NCBI GenBank assembly: GCA_965213765.1
Contig: OZ243926.1
Span: 4,092,001 to 4,156,000, forward strand
Source of the DNA: JAJDXO01 sp965213765
GTDB lineage: Bacteria > Pseudomonadota > Alphaproteobacteria > Rhodospirillales > UBA2165
Length of the DNA stretch: 64,000 bases
Direction of reading: 5' to 3'
Within the stretch, counting starts at the first letter, position 1. Every line of letters begins with the position of its first letter. Made by a program: the position numbers and the translations under genes. Below, piece after piece: positions 34,183 to 43,000 of this stretch. Below the pieces are notes generated by a model. The model was not told the DNA's origin and did no database searches. It was given only the letters and a program-made list of their open reading frames with translations.

Positions 34183-36042
34183 CTAATGCACCAGTGCGTG
34201 CCGGGGCACCGAGGTCTCCTCTTCGAACAGCTCGGCCAGGTTCTGCATCATGGTGCCGCCCAATTCTTCGGCGTCGTTGATCGTCACCGCGCGGCGGTAG
34301 TAGCGCGTGACGTCATGGCCGATGCCGATGGCGGTGAGCTCCACCGGTGAGCGGCGTTCAATATAATCAATCACCGTCCGAAGATGCCTCTCCAGATAGT
34401 TGCCCGGATTGACCGAGAGGGTGGCGTCGTCGACGGGCGCGCCATCGGAGATCACCATCAGGATCCGCCGCTGCTCGGGCCGGACAATCAGCCGGTTGTG
34501 GGCCCAAAGCAGGGCCTCGCCGTCGATATTCTCTTTCAGCAGACCTTCCCGCAGCATCAGGCCGAGATTGCGCCGGGCCCGCCGCCACGGCGCGTCCGCC
34601 GCCTTATAGATGATGTGCCGGAGATCGTTCAGCCGGCCGGGCGCCGCCGGTTTGCCATCGGCGACCCACTTCTCGCGCGCCTGGCCGCCTTTCCAGGCAC
34701 GGGTGGTAAAGCCCAGGACCTCGACCTTCACCGCACAGCGTTCCAGCGTCCGGGCGATGATATCGGCGCTCATGGCGGCCACCGAAATGGGGCGGCCGCG
34801 CATGGAGCCCGAATTATCGATCAGCAGGGTGACGACCGTATCCCGGAAGTCGGCCTCTTTCTCGACCTTGTAGGAAAGCGCGTGGCGAGAGTCGACGACC
34901 ACCCGGTGAAGCCGGCTGGCATCCAGCAGGCCTTCGTCGAGATCGAATTCCCACCAACGCTGCTGCTGAGCCATCAGGCGGCGCTGCAGACGGTTGGCGA
35001 GCCGCGCCACAACGCCCTGCATGTGCAACAGCTGCTGGTCGAGCTGGGCCCGAAGCCGCCCCAGTTCCTCGGGCTCGCACAAGGCTTCCGCCGCGGTCAC
35101 TTCGTCGAACTCGGTGGCGAACGCCATATAGGCCGGCAAGGAGTTTTCGGAGAATTCGGGCCGCATGGGCCGGCCCCGCATGCTGACGTTCGGATCTTCT
35201 TCGAGCTCGGAGGGATCCATCAGGGTTTCCATGTCCTCGTCGGAATCGGATTCCATGGAGTCCGCGTCCATCTCCATGGAATCGGAATCTTCCGCGCCGT
35301 CGTCGGACTGGGAATCGGCGTTGTCCTGCTCGTCCTGGTCCCGGGTTTCCTGATCTTGTTCGTCGGAGGTGTTGTCCTGGCTCTCGGAATCGGAATCGGA
35401 TTCGGGCGCCAATTCGAGAATTTCCAGGATATCGCGCAGGTTCTCGCCGAACTGCTCCTGGTCGTGAACGCATCGGGGCAATTCGCGAAGCTCGGCGCCG
35501 ATCTTGTCCTCGATCCAATCCCGCCACTGCTCCATCAGCGGCTGGCCGGATGCGGGCGTCGGTTCGCCGGTGACTTTTTCGCGGACCAAAAGCCCGGCCG
35601 CGTCGGCGAGTTGCGCAATGTCCTTGTCGACCACCTGGTGATAGCCCTTCTGGCGGCAATCGGCGTCCCGGAATTCGCGGATATTCTGGGCAACCCCGGT
35701 CATATTGCGGCAGCCGAGCGCTTCCACCCGCGCCTGCTCGGCGTTGTCGAACACGGCCGCACCGCCGAGGGTCGAGGGCTCCTGTTTCCGGTAAAGCGCC
35801 TCGTCGTGATAGCGCAGACGCAACGCCGCCGCGTCCGCCTCGCCGCGGAGCGCGCATAAATCTTCGTGGCTGAACTGCCGGGCCGGTGCCGGCAGGCGGG
35901 CATTGCCGCCGTCCGGCCCGATGGTCAGGCCGTGGGCGCCCGGCGCAAACGAGACGTTGACGTCGTCCCGGCTGGAGACCGCCTTCAGGGCCGCTTCAGT
36001 GACCCGCTTGATCAGATCCTGGCCTTCTGGGTCCACCGCCAT
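34183..36042 (-). CDS. cobT: cobaltochelatase subunit CobT
   Basis: A 619-residue subunit of the aerobic cobalt chelatase (CobNST), which inserts Co2+ into hydrogenobyrinic acid a,c-diamide in cobalamin synthesis. The middle (about 215-275) is extremely Asp/Glu/Ser-rich. The C-terminal von Willebrand A domain has the MIDAS motif LIDNSGSMRG (about 412-421). With CobS it forms the AAA+ chaperone-like motor. It lies 25 bp after cobS. Its TAG stop is formed at the edge of MITE 2. Confidence 0.95.
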   Translation of the reverse strand: MAVDPEGQDLIKRVTEAALKAVSSRDDVNVSFAPGAHGLTIGPDGGNARLPAPARQFSHEDLCALRGEADAAALRLRYHDEALYRKQEPSTLGGAAVFDNAEQARVEALGCRNMTGVAQNIREFRDADCRQKGYHQVVDKDIAQLADAAGLLVREKVTGEPTPASGQPLMEQWRDWIEDKIGAELRELPRCVHDQEQFGENLRDILEILELAPESDSDSESQDNTSDEQDQETRDQDEQDNADSQSDDGAEDSDSMEMDADSMESDSDEDMETLMDPSELEEDPNVSMRGRPMRPEFSENSLPAYMAFATEFDEVTAAEALCEPEELGRLRAQLDQQLLHMQGVVARLANRLQRRLMAQQQRWWEFDLDEGLLDASRLHRVVVDSRHALSYKVEKEADFRDTVVTLLIDNSGSMRGRPISVAAMSADIIARTLERCAVKVEVLGFTTRAWKGGQAREKWVADGKPAAPGRLNDLRHIIYKAADAPWRRARRNLGLMLREGLLKENIDGEALLWAHNRLIVRPEQRRILMVISDGAPVDDATLSVNPGNYLERHLRTVIDYIERRSPVELTAIGIGHDVTRYYRRAVTINDAEELGGTMMQNLAELFEEETSVPRHALVH

Positions 36043-36067
36043 TCGATTTACCCGCTAACGCGCGGCC

Positions 36068-37066
36068 TCACGCCATGGTGACGTTGGCGGCGCTTTCCGG
36101 CAACTCCTCGCCGAAACAGCGCTGGTAATATTCGGCGATCACCGGCCGCTCGATCTCGTCGCACTTGTTGAGGAACGTGAGCCGGAAGGCGAAACCGAGA
36201 TCGCCGAAGATTTGCGCGTTCTCGCCCCAGATGATCACCGTCCTGGGCGACATCACGGTCGAAATATCGCCGTTGACGAACCCTGTCCGGGTGAGATCGG
36301 CGATCTCCACCATCCTGCTCACCGTGTCCCGGCCTTCCTTGGTGGAATAGGCCGGCACCTTGGCGAGCACGATCTCGGTCTCGGCATCGTGCTCCAGATA
36401 ATTGAGCGTGGTGACGATATTCCAGCGGTCCATCTGGCCCTGGTTGATCTGCTGGGTGCCGTGATAGAGCCCCGTGGTATCGCCGAGGCCCACCGTGTTG
36501 GCGGTCGAGAACAGGCGGAAATAGGGGTGGGGCTTGATCACCGCGGACTGATCCAACAGCGTCAGCTTGCCTTCCACCTCGAGCACCCGCTGAATGACGA
36601 ACATCACATCCGGGCGGCCCGCGTCGTATTCGTCGAACACCAGCGCCACCGGGTTCTGCAGGCTCCAGGGCAGGATACCTTCCTTGAACTCGGTCACCTG
36701 CTGGCCGTCCTTGAGGACGATGGCGTCCTTGCCGACCAGGTCGATCCGGCTGATATGGCTGTCCAGGTTCACCCGCACGCACGGCCAGTTGAGCCGCGCC
36801 GCGACCTGCTCGATATGGGTCGACTTGCCGGTCCCGTGATAGCCCTGGATCATGACCCGGCGGTTGTGGGCCAGGCCGGCGAGGATGGCGAGGGTGGTTT
36901 CCTTGTCGAAGCGGTAGGACTCGTCGAGGGTGGGCACATACTCGCAGGCTTCCGAGAAGGCGGGGACTTCCATATCGCTTTGGAGGCCGAACACCTGGCT
37001 GACCGAGACCTTGATATCCGGTTCGGTCAGGGGAAAATCGGCGTGGTCGTGTGTCGTCGTAGCCAT
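36068..37066 (-). CDS. cobS: cobaltochelatase subunit CobS (AAA+ ATPase)
   Basis: A 332-residue MoxR-like AAA+ ATPase. Walker A is GYHGTGKST, Walker B LVFDEYDAG, and FRLFSTANT holds the sensor 1 region. It supplies ATP hydrolysis for CobN-dependent cobalt insertion together with CobT. The start at MATTTHDHAD (37066) is selected over upstream in-frame codons by family length. Twenty-five bases separate it from the J-domain gene upstream. Confidence 0.96.
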   Translation of the reverse strand: MATTTHDHADFPLTEPDIKVSVSQVFGLQSDMEVPAFSEACEYVPTLDESYRFDKETTLAILAGLAHNRRVMIQGYHGTGKSTHIEQVAARLNWPCVRVNLDSHISRIDLVGKDAIVLKDGQQVTEFKEGILPWSLQNPVALVFDEYDAGRPDVMFVIQRVLEVEGKLTLLDQSAVIKPHPYFRLFSTANTVGLGDTTGLYHGTQQINQGQMDRWNIVTTLNYLEHDAETEIVLAKVPAYSTKEGRDTVSRMVEIADLTRTGFVNGDISTVMSPRTVIIWGENAQIFGDLGFAFRLTFLNKCDEIERPVIAEYYQRCFGEELPESAANVTMA

Positions 37067-37091
37067 TGTTCTTTCCGGTTTCCTCGAGGCC

Positions 37092-37703
37092 TTATCTGGC
37101 GAGACAGGTGAGGACTGTCTCATAGGCCCCGGTAATCTGTTTAAACTTTTCTTCCGCGCCTCTGTCGCCGCCGTTGGCATCGGGGTGGTAACGCTTGACC
37201 AGCTCCTTGTAACGGGCCTTCACGTCCCGCTCTTCAAGCGGGAATTCGAGGCCCAGGACGCGAACGGCTCTTCGCTCGGCCTCGGTCAATACCCGGCCGT
37301 TAACCACCTCGCTGGACGGTGACCAGTTGACAGCCTGATCGTCAAACAGGCCGAAAGGGTCGCGCATATTAACAAAATCGCCCGGTTTGTAACCGTTTTT
37401 CTCGGGTCCCGTCCCATGCCCTAAATTTTCGCGCCCATTGTCCCCCAGGGGCCAGCTCGGGCGGTTCCAGGTGGTGTCCGAGCGCACCGCCGCTTCGACT
37501 TCTGCATCGTCCATGCCCTCGTAAAAATTCCACGACTTGTTGTATTCGCGGACGTGATCCAGGCAGAACCAGACATAGTCCCGGAGTTCCTCTTTCGACC
37601 GTGGCGCCTTGTATCCGGCGGGCGCGCCGCAGTCCGGCCATGCGCAGGCGTGAACCGCCGCCGCCTCCGGGTCGCCTTGGTATTTGGTGCGTCGCGCCGT
37701 CAT
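37092..37703 (-). CDS. J-domain (DnaJ-like) protein
   Basis: A 203-residue protein whose C-terminal third is a J domain with the HPD motif (VKRYHPDANGG). The N-terminal half has a conserved Cys/His pattern (CAWPDCG … WFCLDHVREYN) that may bind zinc. This architecture is common upstream of cobS-cobT in alphaproteobacteria. The frame stays open for 137 codons upstream through a tandem repeat, but the ATG at 37703 matches the family start. Confidence 0.88.
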   Translation of the reverse strand: MTARRTKYQGDPEAAAVHACAWPDCGAPAGYKAPRSKEELRDYVWFCLDHVREYNKSWNFYEGMDDAEVEAAVRSDTTWNRPSWPLGDNGRENLGHGTGPEKNGYKPGDFVNMRDPFGLFDDQAVNWSPSSEVVNGRVLTEAERRAVRVLGLEFPLEERDVKARYKELVKRYHPDANGGDRGAEEKFKQITGAYETVLTCLAR

Positions 37704-37710
37704 GCAGGCT

Positions 37711-37820
37711 CTCTTGTTTTCCCTCCGGGCAGGCTTGTTTTCCCTCCGGGCACTCTGGATTTCCCTCCGGGCACTCCGGATTTCCCTCCGGGCACTCCGG
37801 ATTTCCCTCCGGGCACTATG
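37711..37820. repeat. 21-bp tandem repeat (five units) in the J-domain gene leader
   Basis: Five units built on TTTCCCTCCGGGCACTCCGGA follow each other. The middle ones are identical and the outer ones diverge (TGTTTTCCCTCCGGGCAGGC). The unit length is a multiple of three, so the minus strand stays open as repeats of (S/P)-A-R-R-E-(I/N)-(R/K/Q), but translation through it is doubtful. The 353-bp divergent region 37704-38056 holds this, the 52-bp repeat and presumably two promoters. Confidence 0.85.
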
Positions 37821-37870
37821 ATTTTTAAATTCCAACCGATCAAGGCCGGGCTCCATTTTGCGTGGGCTGG

Positions 37871-37922
37871 AATGGACATTCATGGACATTAATGGACATT
37901 TGATGACTTGCTTAAATTCCAA
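37871..37922. repeat. 52-bp dispersed repeat, copy 2 (inverted relative to 22619)
   Basis: Identical over 52 bp to the complement of 22619-22670, from AATGGACATTCATGGACATT to CTTAAATTCCAA. It lies next to the 21-bp tandem repeat. Confidence 0.9.
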
Positions 37923-38056
37923 CCCGCCCCCCGGGAGCACGAAACGCCGCCCCAGGGTTTTCTCCCCGGAACAGCGCATGACCTTGAGATAGTCCGGAAT
38001 CGAATGGGTGCAATGTCCGGCTTGCTCCCGGCCGCGGCATTTGCGACATAAGCCCC

Positions 38057-38344
38057 ATGTCCGTCGCCGAAACCATCCGATCAAAACTCGAAGCCGCGTT
38101 CGAGCCGAGCGCACTGGAGATCGTCGACGAATCCCATCTGCACGCCGGCCACACCGGTAATCCCGGCGGCGACGGGGAAAGTCATTTCAAAGTGACCATC
38201 GTCGCGGACGGGTTCGCGGGGCAGAACAGGGTCGCCCGTCAGCGCGCGGTCTACGATGTCCTGAGGGACGAACTCGCCGGCCCGGTGCACGCGCTGAGCG
38301 TGACGGCCCGATCACCCGATGAGGCGCCGGGGAAGAAAAACTAA
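38057..38344 (+). CDS. BolA family protein
   Basis: A 95-residue BolA/IbaG-like protein. The helix-turn SHLHAGHTGNPGGDGESHFK carries the conserved histidines used to share a [2Fe-2S] cluster with monothiol glutaredoxins, and the RHRxVYD-like segment here is ARQRAVYDVL. Acts in iron-sulfur trafficking or redox regulation. It is divergent from the J-domain gene, a frequent alphaproteobacterial pairing. Confidence 0.93.
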   Translation: MSVAETIRSKLEAAFEPSALEIVDESHLHAGHTGNPGGDGESHFKVTIVADGFAGQNRVARQRAVYDVLRDELAGPVHALSVTARSPDEAPGKKN

Positions 38345-38488
38345 TCGCATCCGGGAAATCGTGGATGCGCCGCCGCTTTGCCGGCTGTCCGGCCCACGGC
38401 GGACTTGAGGTTGGCGAGGTCCGGTGCTTAGGTCTCGGACCTAAACGACCATCACACGACAATCAGGCGACGATCAGGGAGGACGATC

Positions 38489-39544
38489 ATGAGGCCATTG
38501 GCGCACGGGGTTACGGAATACAGGAAGGGCGATGCTCTGGCGGGCTACGTGCTGTTTTCACCGGCCAACGGCCGAAACAGCTACCTGCTCGACGAAACCG
38601 GCGCCATCGTTCACCAATGGCAACTGCCGGGCAAACTTGGGAATTATGCCCAGTTTCTCGATAACGGAAATATCCTGGTCACCTGCCAGACCCCCGACGC
38701 GCCGAAACTCTCGGCGAGAGGCGGGCGAATGCTGGAACTGGACAAGGATTCCTCCATCGTCTGGGAATTTACCGATCGCTTTCAGCATCACGACCTTAAT
38801 CCGACGGCATCGGGCAACGTGCTGTATCTGGCGTGGGACCTGATCCCGACCGGGGATGCCAAGCGGGTGAAGGGCGGATTGCCGGACAGCGATCATGATG
38901 ACGGCGGCGTCTACGAGGACGTCCTCCGCGAGGTGGACCGGGACGGCAACCAGGTCTGGGAGTGGCGGATGGAGGATCACTTCCCCTACGACAAGTATCC
39001 CCTGAGGGACCATCACAACCGCCATGAGTTCGCCCATGCCAATGCGTGTCATGTGCAGGCGGACGGCAACATCCTGGTCAGCTTCCGGTCGTTGAGCCTG
39101 ATCATCCTGGTGAACCGCGAAACCGGCAACATCGACTGGGAAATGCAGGATTGGAAGTGGGGCGGGCAGCACGATCCCCATCGGCTGGACAACGGCAATA
39201 TCCTGATCTTCGCCAACGGCTCGGAACAGACCACGCCGGAGTATTCCCGCATACTGGAAATCGACCCCGACAGCCGGGAGATTGTCTGGATGTACAAGGG
39301 CGATCCGACCTCGACATTTTTCTCGGCGCGGATTTCGGCCGCCGAGCGGCTGCCCAACGGCAACACGTTCATCGATGAGGGTCTGCACGGGCGTCTGTTC
39401 GAGGTGACGCCGGGCGGCGGGATCGTGTGGGAATACGTGTCGCCTTTCTACTTTGCCGATCCGCAGATGGGACACTCGAACCGCATCTTCCGCGCCCGTA
39501 AGTACGCCAAGGACGATCCCAGGCTGAAGGAAATACTCGGGTAG
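38489..39544 (+). CDS. arylsulfotransferase (ASST)-like beta-propeller protein
   Basis: A 351-residue protein with repeated 'L-D-x-(G/D)-(N/G)-x-(I/V)-(V/L)-x-x-W' blades, for example FLDNGNILVTCQTPD, LELDKDSSIVWEF, REVDRDGNQVWEW and RLDNGNILIFANG, as in the six-bladed ASST family. Histidines in QHHDLNP and HEFAHANACHVQADGN lie where the catalytic histidines of such enzymes do. No signal peptide is visible, whereas classical ASSTs are periplasmic, so the function is uncertain. A strong GGGAGGA ribosome site precedes the ATG. Confidence 0.78.
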   Translation: MRPLAHGVTEYRKGDALAGYVLFSPANGRNSYLLDETGAIVHQWQLPGKLGNYAQFLDNGNILVTCQTPDAPKLSARGGRMLELDKDSSIVWEFTDRFQHHDLNPTASGNVLYLAWDLIPTGDAKRVKGGLPDSDHDDGGVYEDVLREVDRDGNQVWEWRMEDHFPYDKYPLRDHHNRHEFAHANACHVQADGNILVSFRSLSLIILVNRETGNIDWEMQDWKWGGQHDPHRLDNGNILIFANGSEQTTPEYSRILEIDPDSREIVWMYKGDPTSTFFSARISAAERLPNGNTFIDEGLHGRLFEVTPGGGIVWEYVSPFYFADPQMGHSNRIFRARKYAKDDPRLKEILG

Positions 39545-39562
39545 AGGTATCCGAATACGCGA

Positions 39563-39610
39563 ATTCCCCTCTCCCCCGATGAGAGGAAGAGGATAGGTGA
39601 GGGGGGTGGC
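39563..39610. repeat. partial MITE-core repeat
   Basis: CCCCTCTCCCCCGATGAGAG followed by GGTGAGGGGGG, a short version of the core found inside the MITEs, without terminal repeats. Confidence 0.5.
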
Positions 39611-39694
39611 GCAGGGAGCTTGGTGCTCCCGCCTCCGTCGTGAAATGTCTTCGTGGATGCCCGTGTCGAGCACGGGCATGACGCCTTTGGAACG

Positions 39695-40288
39695 CTAAGA
39701 GACGGCGTCGGTATCGGAGATCAGTTCGTCCGCGGCGCCGTCGCCGGTATAGAACCGGGGCCAGCGCTCACGCACCACCTCGCCGTCGCTGGCCAGCGCG
39801 TGGCAGGTATCGAGCACGTCCGGCCTCACCTTCGGCACGGATTTCCCGACGTTCCGGTTCTTGTAGGGGATGATGGACTGGTAGGCGGTGGCGGCCATCG
39901 GCCCGATCAGTAGATGGGTGATGTGGGTGCAGCCCAATTTCTTGCCCAGCACCTTGCGTACCGCGTCGGTCCAGCCGCGGGCCACCTTGAGGCCCTTGAG
40001 TTCGGCGACCCGGCCGGTGATGGCGGGGCAGATGTTGAATGGCGAGGCCTCGGTGGTCGCTTCCGCCTCAACCACTTCCAGCTCCGGCGTCAGGGTCATC
40101 CGGACGTGCATGTCGTGGACCGGCATGCCCGACGCGACAAGTCCCCGGTCCTGGTTTTCGAAACTGTAGCTCTTGGTATCGGTGATCCGGCCTTCGATAT
40201 CCCACAGGCCGTCCTCGCGCTCGAAGCCGTGGCATTCGATGCGGCGGGTGTGGATCAGCTTGCGTTCGGTGGACTGAGACAATGGCAT
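39695..40288 (-). CDS. DUF2889 family protein
   Basis: A 197-residue protein starting MPLSQSTERKLIHTRRIECH. It contains EREDGLWDIEGRITDTKSY and, later, RGWTDAVRKVLGKKLGCTHI, both diagnostic of DUF2889. The family often occurs in operons for steroid or aromatic-compound breakdown, but no such genes are adjacent and the role is unknown. ATG at 40286-40288 is the most plausible start. Confidence 0.82.
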   Translation of the reverse strand: MPLSQSTERKLIHTRRIECHGFEREDGLWDIEGRITDTKSYSFENQDRGLVASGMPVHDMHVRMTLTPELEVVEAEATTEASPFNICPAITGRVAELKGLKVARGWTDAVRKVLGKKLGCTHITHLLIGPMAATAYQSIIPYKNRNVGKSVPKVRPDVLDTCHALASDGEVVRERWPRFYTGDGAADELISDTDAVS

Positions 40289-40496
40289 GGCAAAGCCTTT
40301 CACGTGCCTGAATTTGCCTGAGATTCGAGAGTCCATATAGGTGACCGGCGCGGAGGCGTCAAACAGGGGTGCCCGCCGCCGGGGTCCGGAAATTCACCGG
40401 GGCGTTCCGGGGGCCGTTGCTTCAATCCCGACGGATATCGGCGCCTGCCGCGTTAGACGTTTGATTTTCCGCACCGATCAGGCGATAGGAACTCCC

Positions 40497-41411
40497 ATGC
40501 GAACTCTTGCCGCGGCCTTTCTCGGCCTGCTGGCCGCCCAGCCCGCCGGCGCCGAGACCATGACCATTTCCCAGGGCGCCGCCGAGGCCGTCACCGGGAA
40601 TCTGAGCCGCTGCGGCGGCCGGCCCGTCCGCATGGGCGAGATCGCGGTCGACGGCAAGACCATCCGGGTGCCCGCGGACACCGCGTTGACGACCGGACCG
40701 CGGGGGACGGATTTGTTCAATCGCTGCACAGGCGTGACCCCGCGGAACATCTCCCAGGTCGACATCGATCGAGTGCCCGTCACCGAGGTCGACGCGGACG
40801 GCGAGGTGATCAGCGGCCTGATCTTCGCCGACAACTATTTCGAACTGTTCGTCAACGGCAAGCTGATCGCCGTCGATCCCAACGCGTTCACCCCGTTCAA
40901 TTCGGTGATCGTCCGGTTCCGGGCCAAACGGCCGGTGACCTACGCGTTCCGGCTGGTCGATTGGGAGGAGAATCTGGGGCTCGGAACCGAGGCCGGCCGG
41001 GGAAGCCGTTTCCACCCCGGGGATGGCGGGCTTGCGGCCAGTTTCAGCGACGGCACCCGCACCGACGGAAGCTGGAAGGCCCGGGCCTATTACATCGCCC
41101 CGATTGCCGACCGCCGGACCGCCGAGAAACTAACGGACCGGAACAGCGCGGCCATCGACTGGCGGCGGCAGCGCTGCGGCCGGGACTGCTTCGCCGTTCA
41201 TTTCGACGTGCCGGCCGACTGGATGAGCCCGGCCTTCGACGACGGCGGCTGGCGGGCCGCCACGGTCTTCACCAACGAGACCGTCGGCGTCGGCGGCAAG
41301 CCCAGCTACACCAATTTCGAAGACCAGTTCATCGGATCCGGCGCCAAGTTCATCTGGTCGCGAAGCCTGGTGCTCGACAACCACGTCCTGGTCCGCAAGA
41401 CGGTCCCCTAG
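40497..41411 (+). CDS. exported protein with galactose-binding-like segments, unknown function
   Basis: A 304-residue protein with a signal peptide (about 1-20, ending AGAET). It has four cysteines that could form disulfides, and two regions (around residues 110-150 and 220-260; for instance WMSPAFDDGGWRAATVF) that resemble carbohydrate-binding jelly-roll domains. I recognise no catalytic site. ATG 40497 follows an AGGA site. The stop TAG uses the TA duplicated by MITE 3. Confidence 0.6.
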   Translation: MRTLAAAFLGLLAAQPAGAETMTISQGAAEAVTGNLSRCGGRPVRMGEIAVDGKTIRVPADTALTTGPRGTDLFNRCTGVTPRNISQVDIDRVPVTEVDADGEVISGLIFADNYFELFVNGKLIAVDPNAFTPFNSVIVRFRAKRPVTYAFRLVDWEENLGLGTEAGRGSRFHPGDGGLAASFSDGTRTDGSWKARAYYIAPIADRRTAEKLTDRNSAAIDWRRQRCGRDCFAVHFDVPADWMSPAFDDGGWRAATVFTNETVGVGGKPSYTNFEDQFIGSGAKFIWSRSLVLDNHVLVRKTVP

Positions 41412-41663
41412 GGTCCGTATTCAATTGAGCCGCCATGCGAGTGTTGCGGCGATGAGGACGGCGGACTGAATGCCGGAGCTGGGTGAGGGTGGAATTTCCA
41501 TATCACCCTCACCCTAACCCTCTCCCTCAGGGAGGGAGAGGGGGTAGTCGCCGTCGCCGCATCGTGTTCCCTCGCCCCCTTCAGGGGGAGAGGGTTAGGG
41601 TGAGGGGGAAACCTTGAGCCGCAAATCCGCAAAATCGGGAATCCCCTATTCGAGTACGGACCC
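41411..41663. mobile_element. MITE copy 3, inserted between two convergent stop codons
   Basis: GGGTCCGTATTCAATTGAGC (from 41411) and the right end TCGAGTACGGACCC (to 41663) are the family's terminal repeats, with TA duplications at 41409-41410 and 41664-41665. Removing the element leaves CTAG, in which the stop codons of the plus-strand and minus-strand genes would overlap. The interior contains the CCCTCACCC and CCCTCTCCC core. Confidence 0.85.
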
Positions 41664-42958
41664 TAGAAGTCCGCCGCCGGCCGCTCGGGTTCCTCCTCGA
41701 CCTCCGGCGGCGGCGGCGTCACCCGGACAGCGGTGATCTGGTGGCGCTGGCGGCGCAAAATCTCGAAGCGGAACCCGAAGAACATGAAGGTCTGACCGAC
41801 CTCCGGGATGCGCCGGGATTCGTGGAGGATCAATCCGGCGAGCGTCGCGGCTTCCTCATCCGGCAGATTCCATTCCAGCGCCCGGTTGAGGTCGCGGATG
41901 GTGAACTGGCCGTCGACCAGATAGGAACCGTCCCCCTGAGGTTTCAATCCCGGCACGCTGATGTCGTGCTCGTCGGAGATATCGCCGACGATTTCCTCCA
42001 GAATGTCTTCGAGGGTCACGACGCCGAGCAAACTGCCGTACTCATCGACCACCAGGGCAAAGTGTTCGTGGCGTTCGCGGAACGCCTGAAGCTGGTCGAG
42101 GAGCCGGGTGGTCTCGGGCACAAACCACGGATCGGCGGCGATCGCCCTGATGTCGATGTCCGCTTCGCGCTCCGGCGCCGCGCGGATGGCGCGCAGCAGT
42201 TCCTTGGCGTGCAGGACACCGACGATGTTGTCGGTGTCCTCGCGCCACAGAGGCAGGCGGGTATAGGGACTGTCCAGTGCCTGGTCGACGATATCGCCGG
42301 GCGGGTCGTCGGCATTGATCATCGAGACGGTCTTGCGGTGGACCGTGATCTCGCCCACCTCCACCTCCGAGAGATCGAGCACGCTTCTGAGCATGGCGCG
42401 CTCATGCTCGATGACTTCCTCTTCGCCCCGATGCAGATCGATGGCGCCGCGCAGCATCCCGGTCCTGGAGAAGAACGATTCGTCGGGGCTGAGCTTGACC
42501 CCGAATACACGCAGGGTGAGCCGGACGATGGCTTGTGCCGCGTTCGAGAACGGCGCCAGGAGCACGACGACGAGCCGGATCACCGGCGCGATGACGATCG
42601 CCATGCGATCGGCGTTATGGAGGGCGTAGGTCTTGGGCAGTATTTCCGCGAACAACACCACCAGCGCGGTCATGATCAGCGTCGCATAGGCAATGCCCGC
42701 ATCGCCGAAGAAGATGAGAAACGCCGATGTGGCGAGGGCCGAGGCCAGGATGTTGACCAGGTTATTGCCGATCAGGATGGCGCCGAGCAGGCGCCCTTTT
42801 TGCTCGATCAGCCGGTTGACCAGCCGCGCCCGGCGATCTCCCTGGCTCTCCAGGTGATGCATGAGGGCGCGCGAGGCGCCGGTCAGCGCGGTCTCCGATC
42901 CGGAGAAGAACGCCGACAAGATAAGCAGCACAGCGATGGCGATGATCAGGGTCACCAT
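41663..42958 (-). CDS. HlyC/CorC (CNNM-type) membrane protein with CBS domains
   Basis: A 431-residue protein with an N-terminal DUF21 membrane domain (about 1-180; FSGSETALTGASR, AEILPKTYA), a CBS pair (about 205-325; EYGSLLGVVTLEDILEEIVG) and a C-terminal CorC_HlyC domain (about 345-420). Members are implicated in Mg2+/Co2+ efflux or homeostasis. It follows aroB by 42 bp in the aroK-aroB series, the usual alphaproteobacterial order. Confidence 0.92.
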   Translation of the reverse strand: MVTLIIAIAVLLILSAFFSGSETALTGASRALMHHLESQGDRRARLVNRLIEQKGRLLGAILIGNNLVNILASALATSAFLIFFGDAGIAYATLIMTALVVLFAEILPKTYALHNADRMAIVIAPVIRLVVVLLAPFSNAAQAIVRLTLRVFGVKLSPDESFFSRTGMLRGAIDLHRGEEEVIEHERAMLRSVLDLSEVEVGEITVHRKTVSMINADDPPGDIVDQALDSPYTRLPLWREDTDNIVGVLHAKELLRAIRAAPEREADIDIRAIAADPWFVPETTRLLDQLQAFRERHEHFALVVDEYGSLLGVVTLEDILEEIVGDISDEHDISVPGLKPQGDGSYLVDGQFTIRDLNRALEWNLPDEEAATLAGLILHESRRIPEVGQTFMFFGFRFEILRRQRHQITAVRVTPPPPEVEEEPERPAADF

Positions 42959-43000
42959 GGGTCAATCCACTTGGTTGATGTCATTGAGGTAGGAGGGCAT

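Larger units (their letters stand above)
32743..34183. mobile_element. MITE copy 2, split by an IS110 element
   Basis: The left end GGGCCTGTACTCAATTG (32743-32759) and right end CAATTGAGTCCGGACCC (34167-34183) are the imperfect terminal repeats of the same MITE, with TA on both outer sides. The MITE body resumes after the IS110 insertion (from 34013) with GGTGAGGGTGATATGGAAAT, exactly as in MITE 1 read in reverse. The right-end TA plus first inner base forms the cobT stop codon. Confidence 0.85.

Noticed and set aside
37067..37091. Cobalamin riboswitch upstream of cobS/cobT
   Set aside because: No B12-box or suitable leader is visible; the genes are closely packed behind the J-domain gene.
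37711..37820. Possible CRISPR array
   Set aside because: The units are contiguous 21-bp repeats without spacers, and no cas gene is nearby.
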